This document shows positions 33,222 to 41,604 of a stretch of 64,000 nucleotides of DNA, one piece after another. Below the pieces are notes generated by a model that had not been told where the DNA came from, made no database searches, and saw only the letters and a program-made list of their open reading frames with translations. The first letter of the stretch is position 1. Each line of letters opens with the position of its first letter. The stretch comes from a virus, in the IMG/VR virus record IMGVR_UViG_3300025154_000052, positions 1 to 64,000 of that record. One strand, written 5' to 3'. The position numbers and the translations under genes were made by a program.

Positions 33222-33725
33222 TTAGTTCCCCATCGCCGCAAACGCCGCGTCGAACGGCGCTTCGTCCTCGGTCAACACGTCGATGTCGATCCACAGGCTC
33301 GAGTTCAGTCGATGGTAAAGAGCGTTCCACGTCGCCTCATCCAGTGCAGCGTCCACCTTGAATTCAAGGCAGGCGGACCCGCCCTGAACGAGGCACTTCA
33401 CCTTACCGGTAATGATGGCCTCGTTCAGGGTGATGACGGCGTGGTGAGTGTCCAGCGTGGCATGTAGACGAATAGTGAGAGGCGGGAAGGTGTCCTCAAG
33501 TTGGTCGTCCCAGCGGCGACCGTCAACACTGTCCTCGAGCCGCTGGCGAAGTCCTGGAAAGTGGGTCTCGACAGATTCGACGACCTCGTCCGGGACGTCT
33601 TCGTCGAGTTCAAGACGGAAGCCCATCTCCCCCCTGACTGCTCGCTCTCCCCGAAGTGGAGACACCTTGACCTTGTGGTGAGACCGAAACAAAGTGACCC
33701 GCACCCGCTTGAACGACTCGAACAT
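33222..33725 (-). CDS. Hypothetical protein upstream of CRISPR locus
   Basis: 167 residues from ATG 33725 (a GTG two codons earlier is possible). Sequence MFESFKRVRVTLFRSHHKVK then an acidic helical middle and a beta section (LTIRLHATLDTHHAVITLNE) ending LWIDIDVLTEDEAPFDAAF. No recognised family. It has its own strong promoter (TTGATC-16-TATAAT). Transcription from that promoter would run on toward the arrays if not terminated; no clear terminator follows. Confidence 0.6.
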   Translation of the reverse strand: MFESFKRVRVTLFRSHHKVKVSPLRGERAVRGEMGFRLELDEDVPDEVVESVETHFPGLRQRLEDSVDGRRWDDQLEDTFPPLTIRLHATLDTHHAVITLNEAIITGKVKCLVQGGSACLEFKVDAALDEATWNALYHRLNSSLWIDIDVLTEDEAPFDAAFAAMGN

Positions 33726-33756
33726 ATCCACCCCACAGCAAAAAGACCACGGGTGT

Positions 33757-33784
33757 ATTATATCACGGGAGGGGAATGGATCAA
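33757..33784 (-). promoter_or_regulatory. Sigma70-type promoter
   Basis: Minus strand TTGATC (33784-33779), 16 bp, consensus TATAAT (33762-33757), 32 bases before the start of the hypothetical gene at 33725. Confidence 0.65.
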
Positions 33785-33835
33785 CAAAATTAAATGGTAG
33801 TTTAATCTATCCGTACATGCGGACAAAAAAAGGGG

Positions 33836-34333
33836 TCATGTGGTGATGGTCACTTCGATGCGTGCCGAGTCGGATTCGACCCACTCCCACGATCCCGCTC
33901 TCACCACACGAAGACGGTCATCCTTGATCACACCAGCCTTGACCATGGCGTCGAGCACGCTACCGATCGCGTTGTCGCCGTCACACGAACCAGCGCCACC
34001 GATGAGTTTCACATCCACGCGAACTCGCTCGAGTCGCATGGGTCCAGTCCATTGTGAAGTGATCTGCTTCTGTGCCTGCCTCAACCACTCGGTGTAATCG
34101 GCTGGCCGTCGAACGTCGATACCTCCTCCGTCGTCGATAAACGACCGTCCACGGGCTTTTCCCTTGGGTGGAAGGCTCAAGACAAGCATGTAGGTCTGAC
34201 CGCTCTCTACAACCGGGACAGTGGGCTTCCTGGCCGTGTTCGTTCGCCCGATCTTCCGGGTGTCGACCATCCGGAGATCTCCACCCGCCTCTTTCAGCAA
34301 CCGTCTGAACTCTTCCCGCGTAATGTCCGCCAT
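33836..34333 (-). CDS. rusA: RusA-like Holliday junction resolvase
   Basis: 165 residues. The C-terminal half carries the RusA fold signature: YMLVLSLPPKGKARGR, then PMRLERVRVDVKLIGGAG and CDGDNAIGSVLDAMVKAGVI followed by KDDRLRVV, with the conserved acidic residues (D of DGDN, D of LDAM, DD) expected to bind metal. It resolves branched replication and recombination intermediates. The N-terminal ~35 residues are extra. Runs leftward, divergent from the gene at 34429. Confidence 0.85.
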   Translation of the reverse strand: MADITREEFRRLLKEAGGDLRMVDTRKIGRTNTARKPTVPVVESGQTYMLVLSLPPKGKARGRSFIDDGGGIDVRRPADYTEWLRQAQKQITSQWTGPMRLERVRVDVKLIGGAGSCDGDNAIGSVLDAMVKAGVIKDDRLRVVRAGSWEWVESDSARIEVTITT

Positions 34334-34383
34334 CGCTTCCGCTCCGATTTGTCGTGTAGAATCGGTCGTGATACAGTCGAATC

Positions 34384-34397
34384 TGTTGGAACCAACA
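34384..34397. promoter_or_regulatory. Palindrome in divergent intergenic region
   Basis: TGTTGG-AA-CCAACA, a perfect 14-bp inverted repeat between rusA (leftward) and the gene at 34429 (rightward), 31 bp before the latter. Operator-like. Confidence 0.45.
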
Positions 34398-34428
34398 CAA
34401 CAGTCAATCCCTGTACAGGAGTAATTTC

Positions 34429-34761
34429 ATGGCTATCACAGTCGCAAATGATGCCGTTATCGGCGTCGTCCCGTCGTCCCCCAAGCGCACCATCCGTATG
34501 AAACTCACCGGAGACGCGACCTACGCAGCCGGTGGCTACACCCTCGGTCTCGGTGCGCGCGCCGGCTTCAAGGACCTGGGAACCGGCGTCAAGCCCAACA
34601 CCATCACCTTCGAGGGATGTACGGTGTTCACTCTGGCCGCCGCCTACGACCGGGCCAACGACAAGATCTACATCGTCGACTACTCGACCGGCGCCGAAGC
34701 GGCCGACAACCTGGGAGGCATCAACGGCGCGATCTTCTACTTCCAGGTGACCTTCGAGTAG
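34429..34761 (+). CDS. Lone + strand small beta-rich protein
   Basis: 110 residues with AGGAG before ATG 34429. Ala/Gly/Thr-rich, predicted beta (TIRMKLTGDATYAAGGYTLG, IYIVDYSTG, FYFQVTFE), in style like head or tail decoration proteins. It is the only + strand gene between 28.2 and 44.1 kb and has an AT-richer upstream region with a palindrome, so it is likely independently controlled. Convergent with dnaB, whose stop is 3 bp away. Function unknown. Confidence 0.6.
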   Translation: MAITVANDAVIGVVPSSPKRTIRMKLTGDATYAAGGYTLGLGARAGFKDLGTGVKPNTITFEGCTVFTLAAAYDRANDKIYIVDYSTGAEAADNLGGINGAIFYFQVTFE

Positions 34762-34763
34762 GA

Positions 34764-36137
34764 TCACCGTTCCAGATCCGAGAACCGCCCAGTCTCCTTC
34801 TCGAACATTACCTTCACGGTGCCAGTCGGGCCATTCCGCTGCTTTGCGATGATGATCTCGCACACCCCCTTCTGATCAGGATCGATGTCCTTGTTGTAGA
34901 CCTCGTCACGATACATGAACATGATGAGATCCGCGTCCTGCTCCAACGAACCACTCTCACGCAAATCAGACATAACAGGCCGTTTGTCTTGTCTACTCTC
35001 GAGACTTCGATTGAGTTGGGCCAGGGTGAGGCACGGCACCTCTAACTCTTTCGCCAGTCGCTTGAGTTCACGGCTACGCCGGGCGATCTCCTGCTCCCGG
35101 CTCCCGCCGATGTCGCTGTCATCCATCAACTGGATGTAGTCGAGGATGATCGCCTTGAGTTGGTACTTCTTGTGAGCGGCCCGGGCCTTGACTTTCAACT
35201 CTTCGATGGTTCCTGGCATCTCGTCGATGTAGATCGGCGCGTCGTAGATCCGATCTACGGCATCGTTCAGGAGTGCTGCTTCCTCGTCGGTCATCTGTCC
35301 GGTACGAACCGCCTGAGCATTGACACCGGACTCTGAACAGAGTAGCCGAAGGTGCAGTTGTAGCAGGCTCATCTCAACACTGAATATGGCCACCGGGTAG
35401 TTGTAAACCATCGCCATGTATCGGGCGAGGTACAACGCAAAGGCCGTTTTTCCCATCGACGGACGGCCCGCAAGGATGATCTGATCCGTGGGTTGAAGAC
35501 CAGCTGTAAGTCTGTCGAGTTCAGTCAACCCGGTGGGGACTCCGGTGATGGCTGCCTGATTATTCCGCAACCGCTGAATATGGTCCACGGTGGCCTGGGT
35601 GGCGTCAGCGATGGAGATCAACCCCTTCCCCGTCGTCTGCGCTTCCGCCAGTTCTTCACCGACCTGACTGGTGAAGGTGAGGAGTTCCCCCACAGGCGTT
35701 CCCATGTCGATAGACTTCTCGGAGAGACGCTTACCCGCGGCATATGCCTTTCTGCGAATGGCATCTTCCTTCACGGTCAAGGCATAGTGCCGGGCCCGGG
35801 ACGTGTCAGCGACATGCGTTGTAAGATCGGAGACATATTCCAGGCCACCCGCGACATCCACCCGATCCGCCTTTATCAGCGCTCGAGGTAGGGTTACTCC
35901 GTCGATGGGTGACGACTGGGCGTGCAACTCCACGATGGCCTGGAAGATCACCTGATGCCGTGGATTCCAGAAGTCAGCCGGCTTCACAAGGGTGAGCACA
36001 TCATCCACGACCGAATTGTCGATGATGATAGATCCGATCACGGCTCGCTCGGCAACTTCATCCCGGGGCAACGGGCTATTCGCTTCCGTCGTTCTGAGTC
36101 CTGGCCTTGTCCGCTCCCGCTTCTGCTCTTTCCTCAC
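34764..36137 (-). CDS. dnaB: Replicative DNA helicase DnaB
   Basis: 457 residues. Start taken at GTG 36137, overlapping the stop of the loader gene (GTGA) with GGGAGG 6 bases upstream, rather than 25 codons further up. N-terminal DnaB domain (AVIGSIIIDNSVVDDVLTLV), then Walker A GRPSMGKTAFAL near 224, H1a SVEMSLLQL, Walker B IILDYIQLM, and LAQLNRSLESRQDKRPVMSD (motif H3) with LRESGSLEQDADLIMFMYRD. Hexameric helicase of the phage replisome, operating with the DnaC-like loader, initiator and DnaG primase in this window. Confidence 0.95.
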   Translation of the reverse strand: MRKEQKRERTRPGLRTTEANSPLPRDEVAERAVIGSIIIDNSVVDDVLTLVKPADFWNPRHQVIFQAIVELHAQSSPIDGVTLPRALIKADRVDVAGGLEYVSDLTTHVADTSRARHYALTVKEDAIRRKAYAAGKRLSEKSIDMGTPVGELLTFTSQVGEELAEAQTTGKGLISIADATQATVDHIQRLRNNQAAITGVPTGLTELDRLTAGLQPTDQIILAGRPSMGKTAFALYLARYMAMVYNYPVAIFSVEMSLLQLHLRLLCSESGVNAQAVRTGQMTDEEAALLNDAVDRIYDAPIYIDEMPGTIEELKVKARAAHKKYQLKAIILDYIQLMDDSDIGGSREQEIARRSRELKRLAKELEVPCLTLAQLNRSLESRQDKRPVMSDLRESGSLEQDADLIMFMYRDEVYNKDIDPDQKGVCEIIIAKQRNGPTGTVKVMFEKETGRFSDLER

Positions 36138-36898
36138 TGGTCGCCTCCCGAGAACGTTTTCAATTCGGCGCGATAGTTCGGGCCGGTAAAGGTAATTTGC
36201 TTGCCTTCGCACATCTGGAAGAGCCGATAAGCGACCCTTGCAGGGTAGACCTGTGCGACGTCTGCAAGGCTATGCTCAGACGTGACCACGGTAGGAAGCC
36301 GCCACAGAGCACGGTGGTCGATGATGTCGCAGATGAACGACTGGAGCCAGTCGGGGAGTCCTCCTTTCGTGCTGCCCAGATCGTCAATCACCAGTAGCCC
36401 GGCGTGTCTCCACTCCTTCCGAATGTCCGCCTTCGTTCCGGCATCCACGTCTGACTCTCGCATGAACCGGCCCGATCTCCCCGTGTGGCGAATGTGGTGC
36501 AGCAGTGCAGCTATCGCGGCAACAGTCTTCCCCCGCCCGGTCTTACCGCACAGATGGACAGACCCACCCGACTCAACGACCGACTGCAACTTCCTGAGTC
36601 GGTCCTCGTTCGTCTCGTTGATCAGACCATCCAATGTCAACGTCCAGAGATGGCTGGGCACACCAGACAGGGAGATCTCACGATGAACCGACTCTGCCCA
36701 TGCCTTGGCCGCTGTCTGCGCCTGCCGAGCCGCGCGACACGTCGAACAGGTCTGTAGTACCCACTGGCTTGTTGACAACGGCATCAGGCGATACTGGAGG
36801 GACGCTCCACACTCGCACTGAACCGGGTCAGGTTGCGGCGTGAGCGGGACAGCTCCTGCTTCCTTCCACCGTCGATACGATCCCATGTCAAAACTCAA
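36134..36898 (-). CDS. DnaC-like helicase loader (AAA+ ATPase)
   Basis: 254 residues from TTG 36898, placed 6 bases after AAGGAGG; the ATG at 36943 is embedded in the end of the upstream gene and has no site, so TTG is preferred though not certain. An N-terminal zinc-like cluster (CECG, CSTC) precedes the ATPase core: Walker A LCGKTGRGKTVAAIA, Walker B AGLLVIDDLGS, sensor VTSEHSL, arginine finger region ARVAYRLFQMC. Loads DnaB onto the initiator-opened origin. Lies between initiator and dnaB in one operon. Confidence 0.88.
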   Translation of the reverse strand: MSFDMGSYRRWKEAGAVPLTPQPDPVQCECGASLQYRLMPLSTSQWVLQTCSTCRAARQAQTAAKAWAESVHREISLSGVPSHLWTLTLDGLINETNEDRLRKLQSVVESGGSVHLCGKTGRGKTVAAIAALLHHIRHTGRSGRFMRESDVDAGTKADIRKEWRHAGLLVIDDLGSTKGGLPDWLQSFICDIIDHRALWRLPTVVTSEHSLADVAQVYPARVAYRLFQMCEGKQITFTGPNYRAELKTFSGGDQ

Positions 36899-36911
36899 CA
36901 GCCTCCTCCTT

Positions 36912-38234
36912 TCACAATTCACGCACTTCGGGCATCTCGTCATGAATGTAGTACGTTTGGCCCTTTCGAATGTCGGGTAGGCGTTTTACAGGCTGTGCCG
37001 CCGCTTTTCTCCTGGCTATGGCCGCCTGGAGGTTGTCCATGCTTCCGAACAGCCGGATGAACGTGTACTTACCCTGTTCCTTCCAGTAGGTGTCCGCCGG
37101 AGCTCGCGCCCCGTCGATGTACTGGTCGCGAGGAGCGCCAGACGTGATCCACGCCTGTGCGGTCATGCGGACGGTGTTGTAGCCCCGTGCATCAAGGGCT
37201 GCCGGTTGTCCATGCGCTTCCGAGAACGCGACAAGGGAGTCGGCCACCAGCGAGAAGACATCTGGATCGGCAGGCTTGCGCTGGCACTCGGTGCCGTACC
37301 ACAGGCTGGACCACAACTTCACGAGTGACGAGTTTTTGAACCGCTCCTCGAGCATCGGCTTCGCCTTCCCGGTTCGGCGCTTCGTCGGCGTGGATGTGCC
37401 CTGTTGTGACTCTTCCATGGGCGGAACGGCATCCTCTCTGGCAGGCTCAGCCAATAACGAAACGGGCTCATCGTCAGCCGTAACGGGGGGTAGACTGCGT
37501 TCGCAGGACTGAGCGGCTGGGGTGGTAGCCGTTCGGGGGGGGCGGCCCGCTGACGGGGCGATATCGAGTCGGAGTTGCGGCCGGGCACGACGCGACGGGG
37601 TGGGTGCTATCCCCGATCCCGTTTTGGTTCCCGTTCCCGTATTCTCCCCCCGGTCCCCGACCTCTCTCTTCCCAGCGGTCCCCTCCCCGTTCCCCCGATC
37701 AGCCACGGTGCCCGCTCCGGGCTCGATGCCCCGATCCGCTACTGACTCGAGCGAAGCCGAGTCAGTTATTCCCCGTACCCTCTCCTCCCGAAGGGAGGAG
37801 ATATTGTTAGTAGGGTTAAGATCAGAAGAAGAAGTATTAATAATAGAATAGGTATTAGACGCGCGCGCGCGCGAGGGAGGTTTTTGGGAGGGAAGCGGGA
37901 GGAATTCGGGAGGGAGCGTGGAGGGATCAGGGCCTGAGAACCGCGCCATTACGGCATCGGCTGGGAGGAATGCTGGAGAAGTACTGGGAGGTTTTTGGGA
38001 GGGAAGCGGGAGGAATGCATTCGTATGTGCCAACCTTATGACTTGACGTGCTTTCCAGTCTGTCATCCCGGTGTGAGAAGAAAACCGCCGTCTACCCCAA
38101 TCGGCTTCATGTCCAGTGGCCAGAATCGCTTGATAGGCGATCTCGGCTAGCAGTTCATCGCATGGAGCGTCAGCGGTGTATCTGCCCGCAAGAAAGTGCT
38201 CGTATACGCGCTCGGCTTGAATAACGAGATGCAT
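36912..38234 (-). CDS. Putative replication initiator with internal origin
   Basis: 440 residues from ATG 38234 (GGAG four bases upstream); the longer reading to 38402 is ruled out because an HTH gene occupies that DNA. The N-terminal domain resembles a phage helical initiator (YTADAPCDELLAEIAYQAIL); the middle (residues ~85-330) is low complexity with repeated FLPLPSQKPPS; the C-terminal ~150 residues hold a folded domain (LWSSLWYGTECQRKPADPDV). Position upstream of loader and helicase, and repeats inside the gene, parallel lambda O. Specific family not recognised. Confidence 0.6.
   Translation of the reverse strand: MHLVIQAERVYEHFLAGRYTADAPCDELLAEIAYQAILATGHEADWGRRRFSSHTGMTDWKARQVIRLAHTNAFLPLPSQKPPSTSPAFLPADAVMARFSGPDPSTLPPEFLPLPSQKPPSRARASNTYSIINTSSSDLNPTNNISSLREERVRGITDSASLESVADRGIEPGAGTVADRGNGEGTAGKREVGDRGENTGTGTKTGSGIAPTPSRRARPQLRLDIAPSAGRPPRTATTPAAQSCERSLPPVTADDEPVSLLAEPAREDAVPPMEESQQGTSTPTKRRTGKAKPMLEERFKNSSLVKLWSSLWYGTECQRKPADPDVFSLVADSLVAFSEAHGQPAALDARGYNTVRMTAQAWITSGAPRDQYIDGARAPADTYWKEQGKYTFIRLFGSMDNLQAAIARRKAAAQPVKRLPDIRKGQTYYIHDEMPEVREL
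37798..38016. other. Candidate replication origin inside initiator gene
   Basis: An AT-rich tract (about 37798-37858), a (CG)7 run (37860-37873), then two identical 31-bp direct repeats (37875-37905 and 37986-38016), 111 bp apart, each built of G-rich GGGAGG/GGGAGGGAAGCGGGAGG words. Iteron plus unwinding-region architecture, as at lambda ori within O. Confidence 0.5.
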
Positions 38235-38244
38235 GATGTCTCCG

Positions 38245-38457
38245 CTACCGCTGACATGCCGGCTTATCGATACTGGACGTGCAACCGGAATTTGTTGCTG
38301 CATTCTCAATGGCTTCAATTGCCGCCAGTGGAATACGGATGGCACCACGCGGATGGAGTCGTATGGAGGGGATATCGCCGCGCCTGATAGCAGAATAGAC
38401 AACGCCTGGTTTAAGGTTCAGCCTGAACATCACATCTCTTGGTGACAAATACTTCAT
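38245..38457 (-). CDS. Excisionase-like HTH protein
   Basis: 70 residues from ATG 38457, GGAGG 8 bases upstream. The sequence LSPRDVMFRLNLKPGVVYSA, then GDIPSIRLHPRGAIRIPLAA matches the HTH_17/excisionase-type (MerR-like) domain. Likely a small DNA-binding regulator at the head of the replication operon. First gene after a strong promoter. Overlaps nothing once the initiator start is set at 38234. Confidence 0.75.
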   Translation of the reverse strand: MKYLSPRDVMFRLNLKPGVVYSAIRRGDIPSIRLHPRGAIRIPLAAIEAIENAATNSGCTSSIDKPACQR

Positions 38458-38496
38458 GTTTACCGCCTCCGCAAATCAGAGCTAATCGCAATCGAG

Positions 38497-38525
38497 ATTT
38501 TACCCTGTGAAAAGGTGGCAGTCAA
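38497..38525 (-). promoter_or_regulatory. Promoter of replication operon
   Basis: Minus strand TTGACT (38525-38520), 17 bp, TAAAAT (38502-38497). 40 bases before the HTH gene; expected to drive HTH - initiator - loader - dnaB. Confidence 0.7.
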
Positions 38526-38526
38526 T

Positions 38527-38546
38527 GAAAATAACTATCAAATAGT
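38527..38546 (-). terminator. Weak terminator-like hairpin after SSB-like gene
   Basis: ACTAT-ttg-ATAGT stem (38546-38534) followed by TATTTTC on the minus strand, 57 bases after the SSB-like gene stop and just before the next promoter. Short AT stem, so only a tentative terminator. Confidence 0.35.
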
Positions 38547-38602
38547 ATTTGAATGATTGTCTTGGCAGGTAGGAGATGGCGATGGAAGAAGAGGATGATG
38601 GT

Positions 38603-39190
38603 CTAGAACGGGATGTCGTCGTCGAAGTTGGTATAGTCGCCATCGGACGGAGGCGGGGCATCGCCTGACACGGCGTCGGAGGACTGTCCGGAAGCCTGCT
38701 GTCCATCGTTCGGCTCTTCGGGGGCGAGTGGATCACCCAGTGCCGCGATATGCCGTTTCACGTCGAGGTAGTCCCCCGGTGTGATCTGGGCATAGGAGTA
38801 GGCGTCGATCTCCATGAACTTCGGGTTCTTGCCCTTCCGTATGGCGGCCTTGAACAGTCGGCCACCCATTGCGTCGAGAATCGCGTTGGCGTTATCGAAG
38901 TCAAACGGCTTATGGATTTGGTTCCCGTCCGCGTCTCGGTACGCGGCGCGGACCCAGTTGATGAATACCCAGCGCTGTTTTTCTGCCGCCGGGTTGAAAA
39001 AAGCACTGGTCTCCTGGTTGTGGATCAGCGCGCCCTTGTCGTTGTACCCGAAGCCGACGAAGATGCATTTCTTTCCTTGATCGTGCGGAATCACTTCCGC
39101 CAGGGCCAAGACGGCTGTCCCTTCGTCGCGAATGTACTTGGATTGTGTTGCAGAGTCGAATTTCGAATCGAACGGATCTTCTACTGTCAT
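38603..39190 (-). CDS. SSB-like single-stranded DNA-binding protein
   Basis: 195 residues. The extreme C-terminus NFDDDIPF is the classical SSB tip that binds partner proteins, preceded by a disordered acidic linker rich in Pro/Ser/Asp. The body (residues 25-140: VLALAEVIPHDQGKKCIFVG, QRWVFINWVRAAY, FMEIDAYSYAQITP) is beta-rich but not a recognised OB fold by eye. Sits next to an AAA ATPase of the Sak4 style and the nuclease, i.e. in the recombination cluster. GGAG before ATG 39190. Confidence 0.75.
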   Translation of the reverse strand: MTVEDPFDSKFDSATQSKYIRDEGTAVLALAEVIPHDQGKKCIFVGFGYNDKGALIHNQETSAFFNPAAEKQRWVFINWVRAAYRDADGNQIHKPFDFDNANAILDAMGGRLFKAAIRKGKNPKFMEIDAYSYAQITPGDYLDVKRHIAALGDPLAPEEPNDGQQASGQSSDAVSGDAPPPSDGDYTNFDDDIPF

Positions 39191-39228
39191 ACTTTCTCCG
39201 AAAATGAATTGAGAACGTGAACTTGATA

Positions 39229-40122
39229 TCAGGTCAACCGCGAAACGGCACGTCTGCCGGTGCGCGGAGTAGATGAGGATGTCGTTTGTGAGACGTCTTC
39301 CCCTGTGGACCCGTCAAAAGCACCGGGCTTTTCATCCGTGATGGGGTGTACCTGGTCAGAGTCTTCCTTGTCCTGGCTTTCCCCTTTGATCCAAAGGGTC
39401 AGGAGGGACGCCACTTCGTCGCCCGGGTTGGCAAAGGTCTTGCCGTCCAGCGCAGGGACACGACACTTGCCGTTGAAGTGGAGCAGACGGCTGTCTTTCG
39501 TCTGTTCCAACTGGCAGATGATCTTGAACTGGTACTCATCCTCCGGGCGGAAGATGGCCTTTTCCCCGAGTTTCACGGGCACTGCCTTCTTGTTGCCACG
39601 GTCATCTACTCGTTCTTCGATCCCGGTCTTGATGGAACTCTTGGCGGTCACAAGTACAGGGAGCCCGAGTTTGTTCATTTCCTCGAGCAACCGTTCGTGA
39701 CGCGGTGTCATCACCGACCATGGGTTTGCGCGGGATGTCTCCTTGAGTTTGTCGATCTCCCGGAGGATGCCCCCGGACTCGTTCCATTCAGAACTCAGGG
39801 AGTCGATCCCGACTACCGAATAGCCGGCCGATTTCACCTCGTAGAGCGCCGCGATGAAGCGCTCGGGAGTGTAGGGTGCGTCAAGGGGGAGTACGTCGAA
39901 GTCGAAGTGCTCCTGATAGTCCAGGGTGGATGTGGATTCGGTATCGATCACGCAGAGGCGACCGTCACCGGGCTTACCATTGCCGCGTTTGAGCAGTGCC
40001 GCAAGCGGACACCCGATCTTCAGGAGGGAGAAGGTCTTACCCGACCAAGGAAGACCCCACATGAACATGACGAGATGTCGATACCGGTTGGTGCGCGCGT
40101 CCCGCGCTCTGATGATGGCCAC
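39229..40122 (-). CDS. RecA-fold ATPase (AAA_24/Sak4-like) recombination protein
   Basis: 297 residues from GTG 40122, with GGAGGCGGAA directly upstream. Walker A MWGLPWSGKTFSLLKIG near residue 21-37, LCVIDTEST and a Walker B-like SVVGIDSLSSEWNE follow; GLPVLVTAKSSI is a sensor-like strand. The C-terminal tail is Ser/Thr/Asp-rich. Sak4-type ATPases assist phage strand annealing together with SSB, and an SSB-like gene follows here. It could also be a general phage AAA_24 nucleotide-binding protein. Confidence 0.75.
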   Translation of the reverse strand: MAIIRARDARTNRYRHLVMFMWGLPWSGKTFSLLKIGCPLAALLKRGNGKPGDGRLCVIDTESTSTLDYQEHFDFDVLPLDAPYTPERFIAALYEVKSAGYSVVGIDSLSSEWNESGGILREIDKLKETSRANPWSVMTPRHERLLEEMNKLGLPVLVTAKSSIKTGIEERVDDRGNKKAVPVKLGEKAIFRPEDEYQFKIICQLEQTKDSRLLHFNGKCRVPALDGKTFANPGDEVASLLTLWIKGESQDKEDSDQVHPITDEKPGAFDGSTGEDVSQTTSSSTPRTGRRAVSRLT

Positions 40123-40212
40123 TTCCGCCTCCGCTATAAGTTGTCGCCGTCGTCGTCAACAACAATAGTGTACCATGCGGTAAGCGTAAATACAAACTAT
40201 TTTTTTAATGGT

Positions 40213-41604
40213 TCAGACCTGCGGGGCAAAAAAATCATCGTCCCAGTTATCTTCGACCGGGGATTCGGGGATGTCTGACGGAATGGAGAACAGGCTGGAC
40301 AGGTTCGGGTGCTGGCTACACAGTTGAACGTATTCACACGTTCCTCTGCCCATGCACGCCCATGGCGCGGAACGTGGGAAGTCGAGCACCAATTCTGTGT
40401 CGGCGCTACTTGCCAGTTTCTCGAGCGTGACGCGGTTAGCCGATTTATAGTCTTCGACCTGCAGTCGTGCCCGGCCAAGGGATAACACATCCCGATAAGC
40501 CGCTATCTCGAACACCTCAATCTGATGATCCGTGACCGTTATCGGCTCGCGGTGGAAGAACCAGTTAGAGACCAGACCGTTGTACACGGACTGGTAGTCT
40601 TCGCTCTCCTCCAGAACGACCCCCAACTCATCCACAGCAGTTCGATACATCTCCGCTGTGGTGTCGATGGCAGCGGTGCTGACGGCTCGAGCCTTGGACC
40701 CGTCGAGAGACCTGCCGGAAGTCGTTCCGCACCGAGAACAGGGAACGGTATTTCCCTTCGCGTGTGTCATCGGACAGGCAATCAACTTCGGCTCGCCGGG
40801 AAGTTTCGTCCTGATGAGGTTGTAGATCACCTCGTTCGGACGGTCCTGTCGTCCCCACAGGCCATCACCGAAGGCAACGTAGGCGATGCCCTGTGTATCG
40901 AGCCGGTACATCTCCATGGCGGCTTCCCAGCGTCGGGAGATGGTAGTCTTGTGTTCGATGATCTTGATCCTGCCATCAGCCAGGTCCCGAACCACCAGAT
41001 CCCGGCGTCCTCGGTAGTATTTATCCCGGGCGAGTCGTCCGGTGGGAGTGTACACCCGGCCTGAGAACCATCCCTCTACGTCGATGATCTGATACCATTG
41101 GGCGTCGTGGTCGCCCCACGTCGCCCAATGGTTCCACATGAGGCTATCGGCCAGGTCCATCATGTCCTGCCGTGCCTCATGCGTCATTGGGATATCCTGC
41201 CGGTCGATCATCTCCCGGAGTACGATGTCCCGTTCCTCGAGCACGCCCATCCACGCACCTGTGACGTCGTTATGCTTGAGCCGAAGGAGTCGACACACAT
41301 CGTCCTTGTCCTTCACCCCAAGGAAGCTGAAGATGTCTCGGATATCGTCACCGGTCAGTCCTTCAGCGGTAGGTCCCCATGCGATGATCTTGAGTAGCGG
41401 TTCAATGGCCGCCTTCCTGGTGACCTTCTGGACGATGTACAGGCGTTGCAGGAGGTCGTGAACGAGTCCGCCAAGGTAGGCAGGTACTCGAGGTCGGGTA
41501 GGTTTGATGCCGAGTCCGTGGTTGAGTAGCCACTTGAACCGGCACTTCTTCAGTTCGACGAGTTGACTATGACTCGCCGTTATCGGTCTCTGCCGAACCT
41601 TCAT
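40213..41604 (-). CDS. PD-(D/E)XK nuclease with Fe-S cluster (RecB/Cas4-like)
   Basis: 463 residues from ATG 41604. Motifs: early Cys in LVELKKCRFKWLL; YLGGLVHDLLQRLY (the typical GxxxHxxL helix); RRDLVVRDLADGRIKIIEHK, holding the RD...EhK catalytic core; and near the C-terminus CMGRGTCEYVQLC, which with the first Cys would form a 4Fe-4S cluster as in AddB/Cas4/Dna2. A CSRCG pair lies in between. Likely exonuclease for recombination. Being Cas4-like, it deserves mention next to a CRISPR locus, but it lies 8 kb away among recombination genes. Confidence 0.85.
   Translation of the reverse strand: MKVRQRPITASHSQLVELKKCRFKWLLNHGLGIKPTRPRVPAYLGGLVHDLLQRLYIVQKVTRKAAIEPLLKIIAWGPTAEGLTGDDIRDIFSFLGVKDKDDVCRLLRLKHNDVTGAWMGVLEERDIVLREMIDRQDIPMTHEARQDMMDLADSLMWNHWATWGDHDAQWYQIIDVEGWFSGRVYTPTGRLARDKYYRGRRDLVVRDLADGRIKIIEHKTTISRRWEAAMEMYRLDTQGIAYVAFGDGLWGRQDRPNEVIYNLIRTKLPGEPKLIACPMTHAKGNTVPCSRCGTTSGRSLDGSKARAVSTAAIDTTAEMYRTAVDELGVVLEESEDYQSVYNGLVSNWFFHREPITVTDHQIEVFEIAAYRDVLSLGRARLQVEDYKSANRVTLEKLASSADTELVLDFPRSAPWACMGRGTCEYVQLCSQHPNLSSLFSIPSDIPESPVEDNWDDDFFAPQV

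Noticed and set aside
33825-33831. A7/T7 run as terminator after rusA
   Set aside because: No preceding hairpin on the minus strand; only a T run follows the stop codon.
38235-38402. N-terminal extension of the initiator gene to 38402
   Set aside because: The stretch encodes an HTH gene in another frame with its own strong ribosome site; the ATG at 38234 has GGAG.
40213-41604. Cas4 for spacer acquisition by the CRISPR locus
   Set aside because: Although Fe-S PD-(D/E)XK proteins include Cas4, this one is twice as long, lies 8 kb away with recombination genes, and no cas1 or cas2 is present.
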